Shown piece by piece: positions 6,146 to 13,011 of a stretch of DNA of 16,482 bases (positions are counted from its first letter, which is position 1; the number at the start of each line of letters is the position of its first letter). The notes under the pieces are model-generated. The model was given only the letters and a program-made list of their open reading frames with translations, was not told the origin of the DNA and ran no database searches. The translations under genes were made by a program, and so were the position numbers. The DNA is from Candidatus Peribacteraceae bacterium (GTDB lineage Bacteria > Patescibacteriota > Gracilibacteria > Peribacterales > Peribacteraceae). Location of the stretch: contig JABFSS010000087.1 of the NCBI GenBank assembly GCA_013140485.1, positions 1 to 16,482 on the forward strand, given 5' to 3'.

Positions 6146-7579
6146 GTGAACATCATCCTCAAGTCCTTCGACGGCCGGTACGACCACTTGACCATGGAAC
6201 GCGCATTCCGGGACATTTCCGTGGAAACATGCATTTCCCTTAACTGGGATTTGCGGGAAATTCCCAAGCTCAACGCGAAGGAGCATCTGCTGTTTAATTC
6301 CCGGGAATATAAAGCCTGCCGGTACGACGGCGTCGACTGGAGCGTCATCCCGCCGCTGGACGAAGAAGTGATCGAAAAGATGCGTCCCTGCGAGGCCGTG
6401 TTCATGAACATGATCACCCGGAATTCCCTGACCGATATCCCCTACGCCGAACGCCGGAGACAGTATTTCGATCACTTGCGGTACTGGAACCATCTTCTCG
6501 ATTCCAAAAAGATCGACCTGCTGTTACTGAATCATCCGCCCCACCAAAGCTACGACCTGGTCATCTACGACCTCTGCAGGCTGAAGGGCATCCAGACCAT
6601 GCTCGTGGACCGCATCTGCCCCGGCCTCGCGCTTGTCGTGGAAACGTGGGAAGAGTCCGCAACGGATCTGCGGGACCTGTATGCGAAGCTGCGAGAGGAA
6701 TACCGCGATTCTGCCAAGCCGATTCCCCTTTCATCCAAGCTCGAGGATTACTGGCAGGGGCAAACCGTCCGCAACGACCGGCCGTGGTTCATGTATCCGC
6801 GACAGAAGCATCTCCTGAAGAGAAATTTCTTCCGGAAGTGGTCGGGCAAAGCGTTGGAATTTCTCTACAACAAGCCGCAGAAATTCTTCTCGGTGTCGTT
6901 GTCGCGGGATTTCTGGAGGCGCAAGCTCCGCGAACACCGGACGATCGTCATGTACGACGACCACGCAGCAGCGCCCGATTTCTCAAAGCCCTACGTGTAC
7001 ATCCCCTTGCAGATGCAGCCCGAAGCGACCACGTGCCCGCAGGCAAGCGCGTTCGTCGACCAGGAGAAGATGGTGCAGCTGCTCGCGTGGCATCTCCCCA
7101 AGGACGTGCTCATCTATATAAAGGAACATCCGCACCAGGGAGAGCAGCAGCGCAGCGTCGAGCTCTACAAAAAGATGCTTGATATACCCGCAGTGCGCTT
7201 TGTTCCCCGGAACACCGACACCTTCGCGTTGGCAGAAAATTCCATCGCCGTCGCCACGTGTACCGGCACCGCAGGCTTCGAGGCGCTGTTCCGCCAGAAG
7301 CCCGTCTTCGTCTTTGGACACGTCTTCTACCAGTACTGCGCGGGTGCTCATATGATCCACACGTCCGAAGACTGCCGCCGTGCCGTCGAATCCGTGGTCC
7401 AGAAGAAGGAGAAACCCTCCCTACGGGACGTCCGGATTTTCCTCAAAGCCATCGAGGCTCTCTCCTCGCACTTCGAGTGCGGCCCGCTCGGCCCCGGCGA
7501 GCACTTCACACCCGAAGAGCAGTGCGACATGTTCGGCGAACTGATCGCGAAGAAGATCGAACAGGTCAGAAAGAAATAA
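6146..7579 (+). CDS. Capsule-synthesis (KpsC/KpsS-like) glycosyltransferase, paralogue A (477 aa)
   Basis: The C-terminal half has the pattern of the Capsule_synth/KpsC-KpsS family: YVYIPLQMQPEATT (283-296), VLIYIKEHPHQ (321-331) with the nucleotide-site K-E-H-P, FVPRNTD, and TCTGTAGFEAL then KPVFVFG (371-391). Known relatives include retaining Kdo transferases that use CMP-sugars, and a CMP-nonulosonate donor would suit a gene directly behind pseI; that donor is inference. The N-terminal half (1-270) is poorly conserved apart from its similarity to the paralogue at 7588-9069. GTG at 6146 is the start, seven bases after the pseI stop, with only a weak AGGA ten bases upstream, so expression is probably coupled to pseI. 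No signal peptide or membrane helix is seen, consistent with a cytoplasmic transferase. Confidence 0.75.
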   Translation: MNIILKSFDGRYDHLTMERAFRDISVETCISLNWDLREIPKLNAKEHLLFNSREYKACRYDGVDWSVIPPLDEEVIEKMRPCEAVFMNMITRNSLTDIPYAERRRQYFDHLRYWNHLLDSKKIDLLLLNHPPHQSYDLVIYDLCRLKGIQTMLVDRICPGLALVVETWEESATDLRDLYAKLREEYRDSAKPIPLSSKLEDYWQGQTVRNDRPWFMYPRQKHLLKRNFFRKWSGKALEFLYNKPQKFFSVSLSRDFWRRKLREHRTIVMYDDHAAAPDFSKPYVYIPLQMQPEATTCPQASAFVDQEKMVQLLAWHLPKDVLIYIKEHPHQGEQQRSVELYKKMLDIPAVRFVPRNTDTFALAENSIAVATCTGTAGFEALFRQKPVFVFGHVFYQYCAGAHMIHTSEDCRRAVESVVQKKEKPSLRDVRIFLKAIEALSSHFECGPLGPGEHFTPEEQCDMFGELIAKKIEQVRKK

Positions 7580-7587
7580 TCGCACCT

Positions 7588-9069
7588 TCATCCTTTGAAG
7601 ATCGTGCGCAGCTCATCAATGATCGCTCTGCTGCAGTTTTTCGCGTTCTCGTCTTGGGAAAGATGCGAGACGTTGAAGCAGAACGGATCGAGGACTCCGT
7701 GCACGCACGTCTCCTCGATGGCCTTGAGGAAGACGCGGCATTCGAGGAGGGTCGGCGTTTTTCTTTCCGTGAAGATCTCGCGGACGGCGGCGCGGCAGTC
7801 GTCGAGGGAATGAATGCGGTGCGTTCCCGGGGCGAATTGATAGAAGCAGTGGCCGAAGAGGAAGATCGGCTTGCCTCGGAAGGGGCCCTCGAAGCCCGCG
7901 GTCCCCGCCGTGGTGGCAATGGCCCGGCAATGCTCCCGCAATACGAAGGTATTGAAGGAACGCGGCACGAATCGCACGCGAGGAATCGCGGCGAAATCTT
8001 TATAAAAATCGAGAGTGCGCTTTTCCGGGCCGCTCGGGCGCGGATGTTCTTTGACATAGATCAAAACGTCCGGAGGCAGCGTCGCGTGCAGCAGTTCCGC
8101 GGTGAGGATCAAATCCGCGTACCCGCCGGCCTGCGGAACGGTGGTTGCTTCGGGTTGAAAATTGAGCGGCATGTAGACGTAGTCGCGCTTCAGGTCCGGT
8201 TCGACGGCATGAGCGTTATAGAACGCGACTCCCTCCGCAACACGCCTGCGCCGCTGCCACGTTTGCAGCGCTCGGGCGATGCCGCGGGGAGTGGCATACG
8301 TGACGGAGCGCATGAGAGCGCCGAACGGATTGCCAGCGACGAGCCGCCGGACCGATTTCCAATACGGAACGTCGACTTCCTGCTGCTCGATGGCGGGCAC
8401 TTCGCCGCGCGGCATCACCAGCGCCCGGTACCGCTGGTCGAACCGTTCCTCAAGGGGAATCGTCAGAGGATCTGTTGCGGGGTCCGTCTGCGCGAGGAGT
8501 TCCGTGTACCGCACCCCAAGCTGTACGGCGGACTCTTCCCAATCGCGCTCGATGAACGAGGTGTCGCGGATCGAGCTGAGGCCGAAGTACGCAACGGGAA
8601 TCCCCCGCAGTTTGCACAGCGCGTCGATGATGATGTCAGGGATCTCGTGTGGTATCCATGCGGAGAGGTAGAGATTGATCCGGTAGCGCGTCAGGTAATC
8701 GTTCCAGAACCGCAGGTGGCGCAGGTACCAGCGCTTCCGCACGGCGTACGGAATGCTCCGCTTCCATTCCAAACGCGACACCGCTTCCATGAACGTCGCC
8801 TCACACTCCCGCATGCGCTCGATCAGTTCCTCGTCCACCGGAGCGAGCGACTGCCACTCAACTCCCGCGTACTCGCATCCGCGGATCTGGCTCGAAATGA
8901 ACCACTGCTGGTGCTCCTGCGGTATTCCGCGCAAGTACCGGGGAGTCGTCCCGGTCGAAAGAATCGCGCCGAACGCAAACGGCATTTCGTGCAGGACGTC
9001 TTCCATCGTCTGCTGCGAAAAATCCAACGCAAAACGCCCGATGATGGCGCGAATGGGAGCGGCTGCCAT
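7588..9069 (-). CDS. Capsule-synthesis (KpsC/KpsS-like) glycosyltransferase, paralogue B (493 aa)
   Basis: Full-length paralogue of the 6146-7579 product: YVYMPLNFQPEATT (297-310), VLIYVKEHPRP (335-345), RFVPRSFNTF, and TTAGTAGFEGPF then KPIFLFGHCFYQF (386-412). IGRFALDF...TMEDV at the N-terminus aligns with the start of paralogue A, which favours ATG 9069. Two longer forms are possible: ATG 9123 inside the ABC gene, and TTG 9105, which overlaps the ABC stop as TTGA and has GGAGGAG eight bases upstream, the best Shine-Dalgarno-like sequence in the window (though it also encodes WEEQ in the ABC protein). It is the last gene of a GT4-ABC-transferase operon and its stop lies eight bases from that of paralogue A. 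Donor and acceptor are unknown. Confidence 0.75.
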   Translation of the reverse strand: MAAAPIRAIIGRFALDFSQQTMEDVLHEMPFAFGAILSTGTTPRYLRGIPQEHQQWFISSQIRGCEYAGVEWQSLAPVDEELIERMRECEATFMEAVSRLEWKRSIPYAVRKRWYLRHLRFWNDYLTRYRINLYLSAWIPHEIPDIIIDALCKLRGIPVAYFGLSSIRDTSFIERDWEESAVQLGVRYTELLAQTDPATDPLTIPLEERFDQRYRALVMPRGEVPAIEQQEVDVPYWKSVRRLVAGNPFGALMRSVTYATPRGIARALQTWQRRRRVAEGVAFYNAHAVEPDLKRDYVYMPLNFQPEATTVPQAGGYADLILTAELLHATLPPDVLIYVKEHPRPSGPEKRTLDFYKDFAAIPRVRFVPRSFNTFVLREHCRAIATTAGTAGFEGPFRGKPIFLFGHCFYQFAPGTHRIHSLDDCRAAVREIFTERKTPTLLECRVFLKAIEETCVHGVLDPFCFNVSHLSQDENAKNCSRAIIDELRTIFKG

Positions 9070-9101
9070 ATGCGACAGTGTGTCTGGAAAGGCAACCGGG
9101 G

Positions 9102-10913
9102 TCAAAACTTCTGCTCCTCCCATAACATCGAGAAGACGCCTTTGCGGGCCAGTAGTTCGTCGAGCGTTCCCTCTTCGGCCAACCGGCCCTCCTGCAGCAC
9201 GATGATCTTATCGGCATGGCGGATGGTGGAGAGACGGTGCGCGATGACGATGGCTGTGCGGTCTGCGACGGCTTCGTCGATCGCTTCCTGGATAAGTTTT
9301 TCCGTGCGGCTGTCGAGCGAGCTGGTGGCTTCGTCGAGGATCAGGATCTCGGCACCCTTCAGGAGCGCGCGGGCGATGCTGACGCGCTGTTTTTCGCCGC
9401 CGGAGAGTTTGACTCCCCGGTCGCCGATGAGCGTCTCGAGCCCTTGCGGCAGTTCCGCGATAAAGTCCGCAAGACGCGCCCGGCGCACGACGTCGAGAAG
9501 CGTTTGTTCGCTGACACCCGAGAGTCCGTAGAGAATATTATTGCGCAGCGAGTCGTGCAGCAGGAGCGTTTCCTGGCTGACGACGGCCGTATGCGCAAGG
9601 TAGGAATCGAGCGTAAAGGTGCGGATATCCTTCCCGTCGATGAAGATCGATCCCCCGGGACAGTCGTAGAACCGCATGAGCAGATTGATGAGCGTGCTCT
9701 TGCCGGCGCCGGTGGGCCCGACGATCGCCGTCATCCGTCCTTTCTTGATGGAGAATGAAACATCTTTCAGAATTTCGCGGTCGGAGTAGGAGAAATCGAG
9801 ATGCCGGCACTCGATCTTGTCGCTCAGACCCGGGAATGTCTCGGGGCCGCCCGCCACGAAGAACTTCTCTTTGTCGTCGAAAATCGAGAGCACGGCGTCG
9901 AGCGGTCCCACGGAATTGGCGAGCGCGCCACGATAGCTGGAAACCATGCCGAATTTGCTGGATGCGTTGATCACGACGTAGAAATAGACGACCAGGGCCG
10001 GCGCGGAGGCGATCTGGTCGCGTCCGAAGAGGTAGAGCGATCCCATGAAAATGCCGGCGGCGACGAGAACCGTGATGATTTCCTGCAACGGGAGCATCAT
10101 GGACTGGAGCACGTTCACGCGGAAATCGAGCCGGGCCTTCTCGTCGCTGATGGTCGTGTAGCGGCCCTGTTCCAACCGCTCGGTACGGTAGGATTTTACG
10201 AGCGGAATCGTGGAGAGGATTTCGACGGACTTCTTATTGAGGTCCGATCCCCGCTGGATGATGGAATACGAAAGGTGCTTGATCGCCACGATCATCGAGC
10301 GCACCGCGAAGTGGAGTACTGCGAAAAGCGGCAAGGCGATGAGCGTCAGTTTCCACGAAATCGTGAGCATGACGCCGAAGTACACGATGAGCGTGAACAG
10401 CGCGTTGATGAACCGGTCGGAGGTGGAGAGGGGTAGCAGCGCATTCTGGGAGAAATCGAGAAGAAGCAGGCTGTGGTGGCCGATATTTGTGGTATCGAAG
10501 AACTGCTTGCCGAAGCTGAGGTACCGGGAAAAGAGCGTCTTGCGAAGATGATGCAGCGTGCGCTGCGAAAGGTACGCCATGCTGATCGCGGAGAGGAACC
10601 GCATGAGGTTCCGCAGAATGTAGATCCCAATGAACCCGGTCAGCAGCACGCCGAAGATCAGGCGGTCGTTCTCAAGAACGGACTGCGGCAAGAGCCGCAT
10701 CACCGGTCCGATGTACGGAATCTCCGTAGTGAACGCGAAGCTCTTTCCCAAAAACCCGTTCAAAATGGGGATGAGCAGCCCCATGCCGACGCCTTCAAAA
10801 CACGCAGCGAGGATCGCGAGCACGATCGGAATGATGATGTGAATCGGCCGGATATGAATCTTCCGCAGAAGGAGAAACGTCTTCCCGATCGTCGTGTTGG
10901 GGGTCGCGGACAT
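9102..10913 (-). CDS. ABC exporter, MsbA-like half-transporter (603 aa)
   Basis: Membrane domain and ATPase domain are fused in one chain, as in MsbA, PglK and other type IV ABC exporters. About six membrane helices lie in residues 20-345 (for example 25-50, 85-108, 170-205, 272-296). The nucleotide-binding domain (about 366-603) has Walker A GPTGAGKST (399-407), Q-loop Q447, signature LSGGE (503-507), Walker B ILILDE (523-528) and H-loop H559, so it should be an active ATPase. Working as a homodimer, such proteins flip lipid A, undecaprenyl-linked oligosaccharides or other lipids. Between a GT4 and a capsule-type transferase, the likeliest cargo is a lipid-linked glycan (inference). ATG 10913 is 53 bases after the GT4 stop, in the same transcription unit. 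Confidence 0.9.
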   Translation of the reverse strand: MSATPNTTIGKTFLLLRKIHIRPIHIIIPIVLAILAACFEGVGMGLLIPILNGFLGKSFAFTTEIPYIGPVMRLLPQSVLENDRLIFGVLLTGFIGIYILRNLMRFLSAISMAYLSQRTLHHLRKTLFSRYLSFGKQFFDTTNIGHHSLLLLDFSQNALLPLSTSDRFINALFTLIVYFGVMLTISWKLTLIALPLFAVLHFAVRSMIVAIKHLSYSIIQRGSDLNKKSVEILSTIPLVKSYRTERLEQGRYTTISDEKARLDFRVNVLQSMMLPLQEIITVLVAAGIFMGSLYLFGRDQIASAPALVVYFYVVINASSKFGMVSSYRGALANSVGPLDAVLSIFDDKEKFFVAGGPETFPGLSDKIECRHLDFSYSDREILKDVSFSIKKGRMTAIVGPTGAGKSTLINLLMRFYDCPGGSIFIDGKDIRTFTLDSYLAHTAVVSQETLLLHDSLRNNILYGLSGVSEQTLLDVVRRARLADFIAELPQGLETLIGDRGVKLSGGEKQRVSIARALLKGAEILILDEATSSLDSRTEKLIQEAIDEAVADRTAIVIAHRLSTIRHADKIIVLQEGRLAEEGTLDELLARKGVFSMLWEEQKF

Positions 10914-10966
10914 TGAGCCGAATGACGCTATCGGAATACGGTGCTTTTCGCAAGCAGAAGCGCTCC

Positions 10967-12094
10967 TCAGCCTCCACCGAGCATGGTGTAAAGATCGCGC
11001 AGCGCCTGCGCGGATTTCTCCAGGGGATAGAGGCGCGCGGCGGACTCACGGTACACAACTCCCTTCCGCGCGCGTTCATCGGGAGGCAAATCCAGAAAAG
11101 CCGTCACGCGACGGACGAGTTCCGCAGAGTCGCGGAGAGGCACGACGAAATCCGGATCGACCGGAGCGAGGACTTCCTGCACCGCTCCGGCATCGAATGC
11201 GAACGCGGGCCGTCCGCAGGCGAGCGCCTCGATGAGCGAGAGACCGAAGCCTTCGTAGAGAGAGGTTGAAAGAAGAACAGAAGACCGCTGCAACAGGGAA
11301 AGAAGTTCTTCTTGTGGAACGTTTCCGAATATCCGGACGTTCGGAATGGCGGCGAGCTCCGCTTGCTGCTCGGCAGAGCGTCTCCCGACATCCGCTATCC
11401 GCAATCCGCTTTTTCCGAGTTCTCGATAAACATCGACCAGATACCGGAACCCCTTCCTGGGATGAATAAATGCTCCGATGGCAATGGCGTCAAACTCCGA
11501 TGAAGAAAGATCTTTGGGAGTGAAGAACGCCGTATCGACGCCGTTCTCAACGATGCGGATGGCATGCGCGTGAATGCCATAATCGGAAGCGATGCGCGCC
11601 GCAGCGGTCTTTGACACCGTTGCAACGGGGAACTCATGGCAGAGTCGTGCCTGCCAGCGCCGCAGCAAGAAATACTTGAGACGCCAGAGAAGTCCGCGCA
11701 ATAGTGATGATTCCTGCAGGGCGACATCCAGATCCGCCGAGACGGGATGGTGAATGAGGAGACAGACGGGAACACCCGTCTTCTTGAGCTTCAGAAGAGC
11801 CGGACCCATCGTCTGGTTCAAGTGAATGACATCGAAGTTTTTCCAGAAAGGATGACCGGCCGGATACCGGCGGAGGACGGCCCGGCCAAAGAGCCAATCG
11901 ACGCAGCCGTAGTAGTACGGACCGAGGCGGCCGGGAATGACTTCGCAACGGACATTGGACGGAAGAACGGCATTCCGCGGTTTCATCCGGCTCGTGACGA
12001 TCGTAAATTGTACGTCGGGCAACGCAGCCAGAAGCGGCAGATGATTGCCGCCTTTGAAGGCGTCCAGGACCGGAGTGAGAAGGCATACTCGCAT
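10967..12094 (-). CDS. GT4-family glycosyltransferase (375 aa)
   Basis: Retaining GT-B enzyme of the GT4 type. The N-terminal domain begins MRVCLLTPV and carries the glycine-rich FKGGNH (13-18) that usually binds the donor phosphates. VATVSKTAAARI (157-168) and RIVENGVD (180-187) mark the domain boundary, IHPRKGFRYLV (210-220) is the typical post-linker block, and EGFGLSLIE (281-289) gives the E-x7-E catalytic/donor motif, followed by ACGRPAFAFDAGAVQEV. Length is normal for the family. It is the promoter-proximal gene of the minus-strand operon with the ABC exporter and capsule-type paralogue B. No Shine-Dalgarno sequence precedes ATG 12094, and the candidate promoter in the heptad repeat would give a leaderless mRNA. 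The donor is probably a nucleotide hexose, but cannot be specified. Confidence 0.92.
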   Translation of the reverse strand: MRVCLLTPVLDAFKGGNHLPLLAALPDVQFTIVTSRMKPRNAVLPSNVRCEVIPGRLGPYYYGCVDWLFGRAVLRRYPAGHPFWKNFDVIHLNQTMGPALLKLKKTGVPVCLLIHHPVSADLDVALQESSLLRGLLWRLKYFLLRRWQARLCHEFPVATVSKTAAARIASDYGIHAHAIRIVENGVDTAFFTPKDLSSSEFDAIAIGAFIHPRKGFRYLVDVYRELGKSGLRIADVGRRSAEQQAELAAIPNVRIFGNVPQEELLSLLQRSSVLLSTSLYEGFGLSLIEALACGRPAFAFDAGAVQEVLAPVDPDFVVPLRDSAELVRRVTAFLDLPPDERARKGVVYRESAARLYPLEKSAQALRDLYTMLGGG

Positions 12095-12100
12095 CGGTCA

Positions 12101-12194
12101 TAGTGTATTAGTTATTAGTTATTAGTGAATTAGTGGTCGCAAAGTTCCCGTATGCACTAATAACGAATACACTAATAACTAATCACTAGTAACT
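12101..12194. repeat. AT-rich heptad inverted repeat in a divergent promoter region
   Basis: The left arm (12107-12135) is a tandem array: ATTAGTT, ATTAGTT, ATTAGTG, AATTAGTG. The right arm (12155-12194) carries the complementary units: CACTAATAACGAATACA, CTAATAACTAAT, CACTAGTAACT. TTATTAGTG in the left arm can pair exactly with CACTAATAA in the right, and the full arms form an imperfect stem of about 35 bp around a 19-base GC-richer loop. Composition is sharply AT-rich against its GC-rich surroundings. It fills all of the gap between the divergent GT4 and FkbM-like genes. Similar short heptanucleotide arrays are known from other bacteria, but I cannot assign this one to a named family. Confidence 0.8.
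12102..12129 (-). promoter_or_regulatory. Candidate promoter for the GT4-ABC-transferase operon, built from the heptad repeat
   Basis: On the minus strand TTCACT (12129-12124) and TACACT (12107-12102) are separated by 16 bases that consist of the heptad units. Each hexamer matches the sigma70 consensus at four of six positions. Transcription would start about at the ATG at 12094, giving a leaderless mRNA. Hexamer matching in AT-rich repeats easily produces chance hits. Confidence 0.3.
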
Positions 12195-12197
12195 CGA

Positions 12198-13010
12198 ATG
12201 CCATTTCTCTCTCGCATCGCAAAACGTGCAAAAAAGAGCTTGTCCTGGCTCCAGGGCTGGCTCCGAGCCTGCATTCTCCTGCCGCTGCATGTTCTTCTTG
12301 AGCGACCTATTCGGGATATTTCTGCGTTTCAGAGGCGGATGCCGATGATCGAGCGCCGGGAATACTCGCAGAACGGCGAAGATGGAATTCTCGAGGCGAT
12401 TTTCGCGATGATCGGGACGACGAACAAGTTCTACGTCGAGTTCGGCGCGGAGGACGGTATCCAGACCAACACTCGGTACCTGATGAAGCGAAAAGGATGG
12501 ACGGGGTTGTTGATGGATGGAGGGCATGACGATCCGACGATCAATCTCCACAAGGAATTCATCACTGTGGAGAACATCGAAGGTTTGTTTGCGAAGTACG
12601 GCGTGCCGGGGGAATTTGATTTGCTGAGCGTCGATATCGACGGCAACGACTACTGGGTCTGGAAAGCGATCGTGAATTACAGACCGCGTGCCGTCGTCAT
12701 CGAATACAACGCGCATCTCGCACCCGGAGAATCGAAGACGATCCCCTATGACCCGACCTTCTCGTGGGACAAGACCGACTACTACGGCGCAAGCCTCGCC
12801 GCGCTCAAGAAGCTCGGGGAAGAGAAAGGATACGCGCTGCTGGGAACGGACAGGCACGGAGTGAACGCCTTCTTTATCCTGCGAGAATTGACTGAGGGCC
12901 GCTTCGCTCCCCCGCCCTGGCCAGAGACGTTTCACCCGCCGGCATTCAAAGGAAAGCTTGGACAGCGGCACCCGAAGGATCTGCTGAATCGACCGTGGTT
13001 GACGATCTGA
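12198..13010 (+). CDS. FkbM-like SAM methyltransferase (270 aa)
   Basis: The N-terminal 45 residues are a basic then hydrophobic segment (RIAKRAKK, then LRACILLPLHVLL) that could anchor the protein at the inner membrane. The catalytic region reads YSQNGEDGIL (56-65), FYVEFGAEDGIQTNTR (78-93) as motif I, GLLMDGG (103-109) with the acidic end of strand 2, EFDLLSVDIDGNDYWVW (139-155) and AVVIEYNAHL (165-174). SVDIDGND and EFG(A)xDG are hallmarks of the FkbM-type family, which methylates hydroxyls of sugars or polyketides. A TDYYGASLAALKKLG block follows. ATG 12198 lies four bases from the heptad repeat, with no Shine-Dalgarno sequence. The gene stands alone, divergent from GT4 and convergent with the GT-C gene, with one base between the stops. 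Glycan O-methylation is inferred from family and context. Confidence 0.82.
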   Translation: MPFLSRIAKRAKKSLSWLQGWLRACILLPLHVLLERPIRDISAFQRRMPMIERREYSQNGEDGILEAIFAMIGTTNKFYVEFGAEDGIQTNTRYLMKRKGWTGLLMDGGHDDPTINLHKEFITVENIEGLFAKYGVPGEFDLLSVDIDGNDYWVWKAIVNYRPRAVVIEYNAHLAPGESKTIPYDPTFSWDKTDYYGASLAALKKLGEEKGYALLGTDRHGVNAFFILRELTEGRFAPPPWPETFHPPAFKGKLGQRHPKDLLNRPWLTI

Positions 13011-13011
13011 G

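Noticed and set aside
7581..7598. Terminator hairpin between the two capsule-type genes (CTTCA/TGAAG)
   Set aside because: Only a five-base stem, mostly inside a coding sequence and without a T-run.
7258..9531. 757-codon open frame on the plus strand
   Set aside because: It is antisense to the capsule-type paralogue B and the ABC exporter, both of which carry clear family motifs. Its translation is Arg/Asp/Glu-rich with no recognisable domain, as expected for the reverse frame of GC-rich genes.
10914..10966. Terminator or promoter between GT4 and the ABC exporter
   Set aside because: Only weak 4-5 bp stems and no convincing hexamers; the genes are better read as one transcription unit.
12101..12194. 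CRISPR array
   Set aside because: Units are only 7-8 bases with no spacers, and no cas genes are nearby.
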